Source: Planococcus sp. (in: firmicutes) (GTDB lineage Bacteria; Bacillota; Bacilli; Bacillales_A; Planococcaceae). Taken from it: 7,778 nucleotides of DNA. Under the pieces are notes generated by a model. That model did no database searches and had not been told where the DNA came from. It worked only from the letters and a program-made list of their open reading frames with translations. Made by a program: the position numbers and the translations under genes. The stretch is taken from contig JASKZU010000012.1 in the NCBI GenBank assembly GCA_030147455.1, positions 1 through 7,778 of the forward strand, read 5' to 3'. Numbering within the stretch: position 1 is the stretch's first letter; each line of letters starts with the position of its first letter. Shown piece after piece: positions 6,191 through 7,778 of this stretch.

Positions 6191-6952
6191 GTGGGTAGAA
6201 CGATTGCCATCGCCAATCAAAAGGGCGGTGTAGGAAAAACAACTTCATCAGTCAACTTAAGCGCATGTCTTGCTTATTTAGGCAAGAAAGTGCTGTTAAT
6301 AGATATCGATCCACAAGGAAACGCAACGAGTGGCGTCGGCATCAATAAAGGCGACGTCGACAAATGCATCTATGAAATTCTTATCGACGATGTCGATGTG
6401 AAAGACACAATTATGGAGACAAAAGTAGAAAATTTAGATGTAGTTCCAGCAACCATTTCGCTTGCGGGTGCTGAGATCGAGCTTGTTTCGACGATTTCTC
6501 GCGAAGCACGCCTGAAAAACGCATTGGCTGAAGTAAAGGACTTATACGATTACATCATCATCGACTGTCCGCCTTCGCTCGGGTTATTGACGCTGAATTC
6601 ATTGACTGCATCAGACGGAATTATTATTCCAGTACAATGTGAATATTATGCTCTAGAAGGTTTAAGCCAGCTGCTCAGCACTGTTCGCCTTGTGCAAAAA
6701 CATTTGAACCACGACTTGATGATTGATGGTGTGTTGTTGACAATGTATGATGCACGCACCAATCTCGGCATGCAAGTGATCGAAGAAGTAAAGAAATACT
6801 TCCAGGATAAAGTCTACGAATCCGTCGTTCCGCGCAATGTGCGTTTGAGCGAAGCACCGAGCCACGGAGAGCCAATTATCATCTATGATCCAAAGTCGAG
6901 AGGCGCAGAAGTTTATCTAGAATTGGCGAAGGAAGTGATTCGTAATGGCTAA
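6191..6952 (+). CDS. soj: Chromosome partitioning ATPase Soj (ParA)
   Basis: Soj is a deviant Walker-type ParA ATPase: its ATP dimer binds DNA, Spo0J triggers hydrolysis, and in B. subtilis its monomer and dimer forms inhibit or stimulate DnaA. From the GTG at 6191 the product is 253 residues, the same as B. subtilis Soj, and begins MGRTIAIANQKGGVGKTT. KGGVGKTT (11-18) carries the signature Lys11 and the P-loop Lys16; DIDPQGN (38-44) holds Asp40, the hydrolysis residue of the family; IIIDCPPSLGLL has the Walker B Asp125. The C-terminal RNVRLSEAPSHG segment is the DNA-binding/switch region of ParA proteins. An ATG at 6158 in the same frame would add 11 residues (METVSKKVGAR) without family support. 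It has its own promoter upstream and overlaps spo0J by 8 bp, so the two are translationally coupled. Confidence 0.95.
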   Translation: MGRTIAIANQKGGVGKTTSSVNLSACLAYLGKKVLLIDIDPQGNATSGVGINKGDVDKCIYEILIDDVDVKDTIMETKVENLDVVPATISLAGAEIELVSTISREARLKNALAEVKDLYDYIIIDCPPSLGLLTLNSLTASDGIIIPVQCEYYALEGLSQLLSTVRLVQKHLNHDLMIDGVLLTMYDARTNLGMQVIEEVKKYFQDKVYESVVPRNVRLSEAPSHGEPIIIYDPKSRGAEVYLELAKEVIRNG

Positions 6953-7778
6953 AGGGTTAGGTAAGGGCATTAATGCATTGTTCCCTGGCGAAACAGTCAG
7001 CGAGACAGAAAAAGTAACGCACATCAAACTGACAGACATTAAAGAAAACCCTCATCAGCCGCGGAAAGTATTCGACCAGCAGGCGCTTGAAGAATTAGCC
7101 GAATCAATTCGTGAACACGGCATCTTGCAGCCAGTAGTCGTGCGGAAAAAAGGGACGAAATTCGAACTGGTCGTCGGTGAACGCCGTTTCCGCGCCGCTA
7201 AACTTTGCAAATTGAAAGAAGTGCCGGCACTCGTCAAAGACTTTAATGAACAGCAAATGATGGAGCTCGCAATCTTGGAAAACCTGCAGCGTGAAGACTT
7301 GACGCCGATTGAAGAAGCAGAAGCTTATCAAAAGCTGATGGATACGCTGAGCCTGACGCAGGAACAATTGGCATTCCGCCTCGGAAAAAGCCGTCCGCAC
7401 ATCACTAACCATATTCGCTTGCTGTCGCTGCCGAAAGAAGTCCGTGATTTGATTTCCGACAAGCAGTTGTCGATGGGGCACGGCCGTACATTGCTCGGAC
7501 TGCGAAGCAAGAAAAGTATCGCTGAAACGGCTCGAAAAGCAGTAAAAGACGGCTTGAATGTTCGTCAGCTCGAAAGTCTCGTGCAGCGTTTGAACGATGA
7601 TGTTCCACGTGAAACATTGGAAAAGAAAAAGGATATCTTTATAGAAGAAAAACAATCTGAGCTGCGCGACCGGTTCGGTACAAACGTTCAAATCAAAAAA
7701 CAAAAGAATAAAGGCAAGATTGAAATCGAGTTTTTCTCTGAAGACGACTTGGAACGGATTTTAGATTTGCTGAAATAA
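6945..7778 (+). CDS. spo0J: Chromosome partitioning protein Spo0J (ParB)
   Basis: Spo0J binds parS near the origin, slides away as a CTP-gated clamp, recruits SMC condensin and activates the Soj ATPase. The product is 277 residues and ends with the TAA on the last three bases of the window, so it is complete. The N-terminus MAKGLGKGINALF is the Soj-stimulating segment, with the family's conserved lysine and arginine-like basic residues. Then come QPRKVFD (38-44), the CTP-binding GERRFRAA (78-85), ENLQREDLTPIEEA (112-125) and a helix-turn-helix about 137-160 (TQEQLAFRLGKSRPHITNHIRLL), followed by SMGHGRTLLGL (176-186). The C-terminal KKQKNKGKIEIEFFSEDDLERIL is the dimerisation domain. It overlaps soj by 8 bases; AAGGA (6929-6933) inside soj is its likely ribosome site. 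A parS site is embedded in codons 219-224. Confidence 0.97.
   Translation: MAKGLGKGINALFPGETVSETEKVTHIKLTDIKENPHQPRKVFDQQALEELAESIREHGILQPVVVRKKGTKFELVVGERRFRAAKLCKLKEVPALVKDFNEQQMMELAILENLQREDLTPIEEAEAYQKLMDTLSLTQEQLAFRLGKSRPHITNHIRLLSLPKEVRDLISDKQLSMGHGRTLLGLRSKKSIAETARKAVKDGLNVRQLESLVQRLNDDVPRETLEKKKDIFIEEKQSELRDRFGTNVQIKKQKNKGKIEIEFFSEDDLERILDLLK
7601..7616 (+). promoter_or_regulatory. parS centromere site 2, inside spo0J
   Basis: TGTTCCACGTGAAACA is an exact 16-bp match to the parS consensus. It spans the last base of codon 219 and codons 220-224 of spo0J, which read V-P-R-E-T. B. subtilis is known to carry a parS inside its spo0J, so position and sequence agree. With site 1 it makes a pair about 2.5 kb apart in opposite orientation. 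Confidence 0.97.

Noticed and set aside
6181..6196. CACGTG core at the soj start as a third parS site
   Set aside because: The left half is close to parS but the right half mismatches at nearly every base, so it is not a credible Spo0J site; GTG of the core is the start codon.
7104..7703. 199-codon open frame on the minus strand inside spo0J
   Set aside because: Antisense shadow of a conserved gene, Phe/Gln/Leu-rich with no known domain and no promoter or ribosome site.
1..7778. Defence system, mobile element or CRISPR array
   Set aside because: All coding space belongs to conserved housekeeping genes in a known order; no transposase, integrase, direct-repeat array or compositional break is visible.

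Overview
This window is the origin-proximal chromosome-maintenance block of a low-to-mid GC Gram-positive bacterium of the order Bacillales. The order jag (khpB) - mnmE - mnmG - rsmG - noc - soj (parA) - spo0J (parB), all on the + strand, is the arrangement known on one flank of oriC in Bacillus and its relatives. Having both Noc and Spo0J fits Bacillaceae/Planococcaceae. The GC-rich third positions together with clear Bacillus-like proteins give me an impression of a Planococcus-type organism, but that is a guess from composition and protein wording, not a proof.

Layout: bases 1-649 are the 3' part of jag, ending in a strong intrinsic terminator (651-700). A 311-bp non-coding gap (650-960) holds that terminator, a possible extended -10 promoter and a perfect 20-bp palindrome followed by six Ts, which can be read either as a leader terminator/attenuator or as two abutting DnaA-box-like 9-mers. 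Bases 961-4255 carry mnmE and mnmG, 22 bp apart, which encode the two subunits of the tRNA wobble-uridine modification enzyme. A 122-bp gap with hairpins precedes rsmG (4378-5091, GTG start), the 16S rRNA m7G methyltransferase. The base right after the rsmG stop begins an exact parS site (5092-5107). Then come noc (5173-6036) with its own terminator, an extended -10 promoter, soj (best start GTG at 6191) and spo0J, which overlaps soj by 8 bp and ends on the last base of the window. A second exact parS (7601-7616) lies inside spo0J.

Functionally there are two groups. Jag, MnmE/MnmG and RsmG handle RNA binding, tRNA and rRNA modification. Noc, Soj and Spo0J, with the two parS sites, handle nucleoid occlusion, origin segregation and loading of SMC condensin. 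All genes look intact and well conserved. I see no mobile element, CRISPR array, tRNA or rRNA gene, and no sign of a previously undescribed multi-gene system. The points worth a second look are the parS pair, the palindrome ahead of mnmE, the hairpins ahead of rsmG and the start codon of soj.
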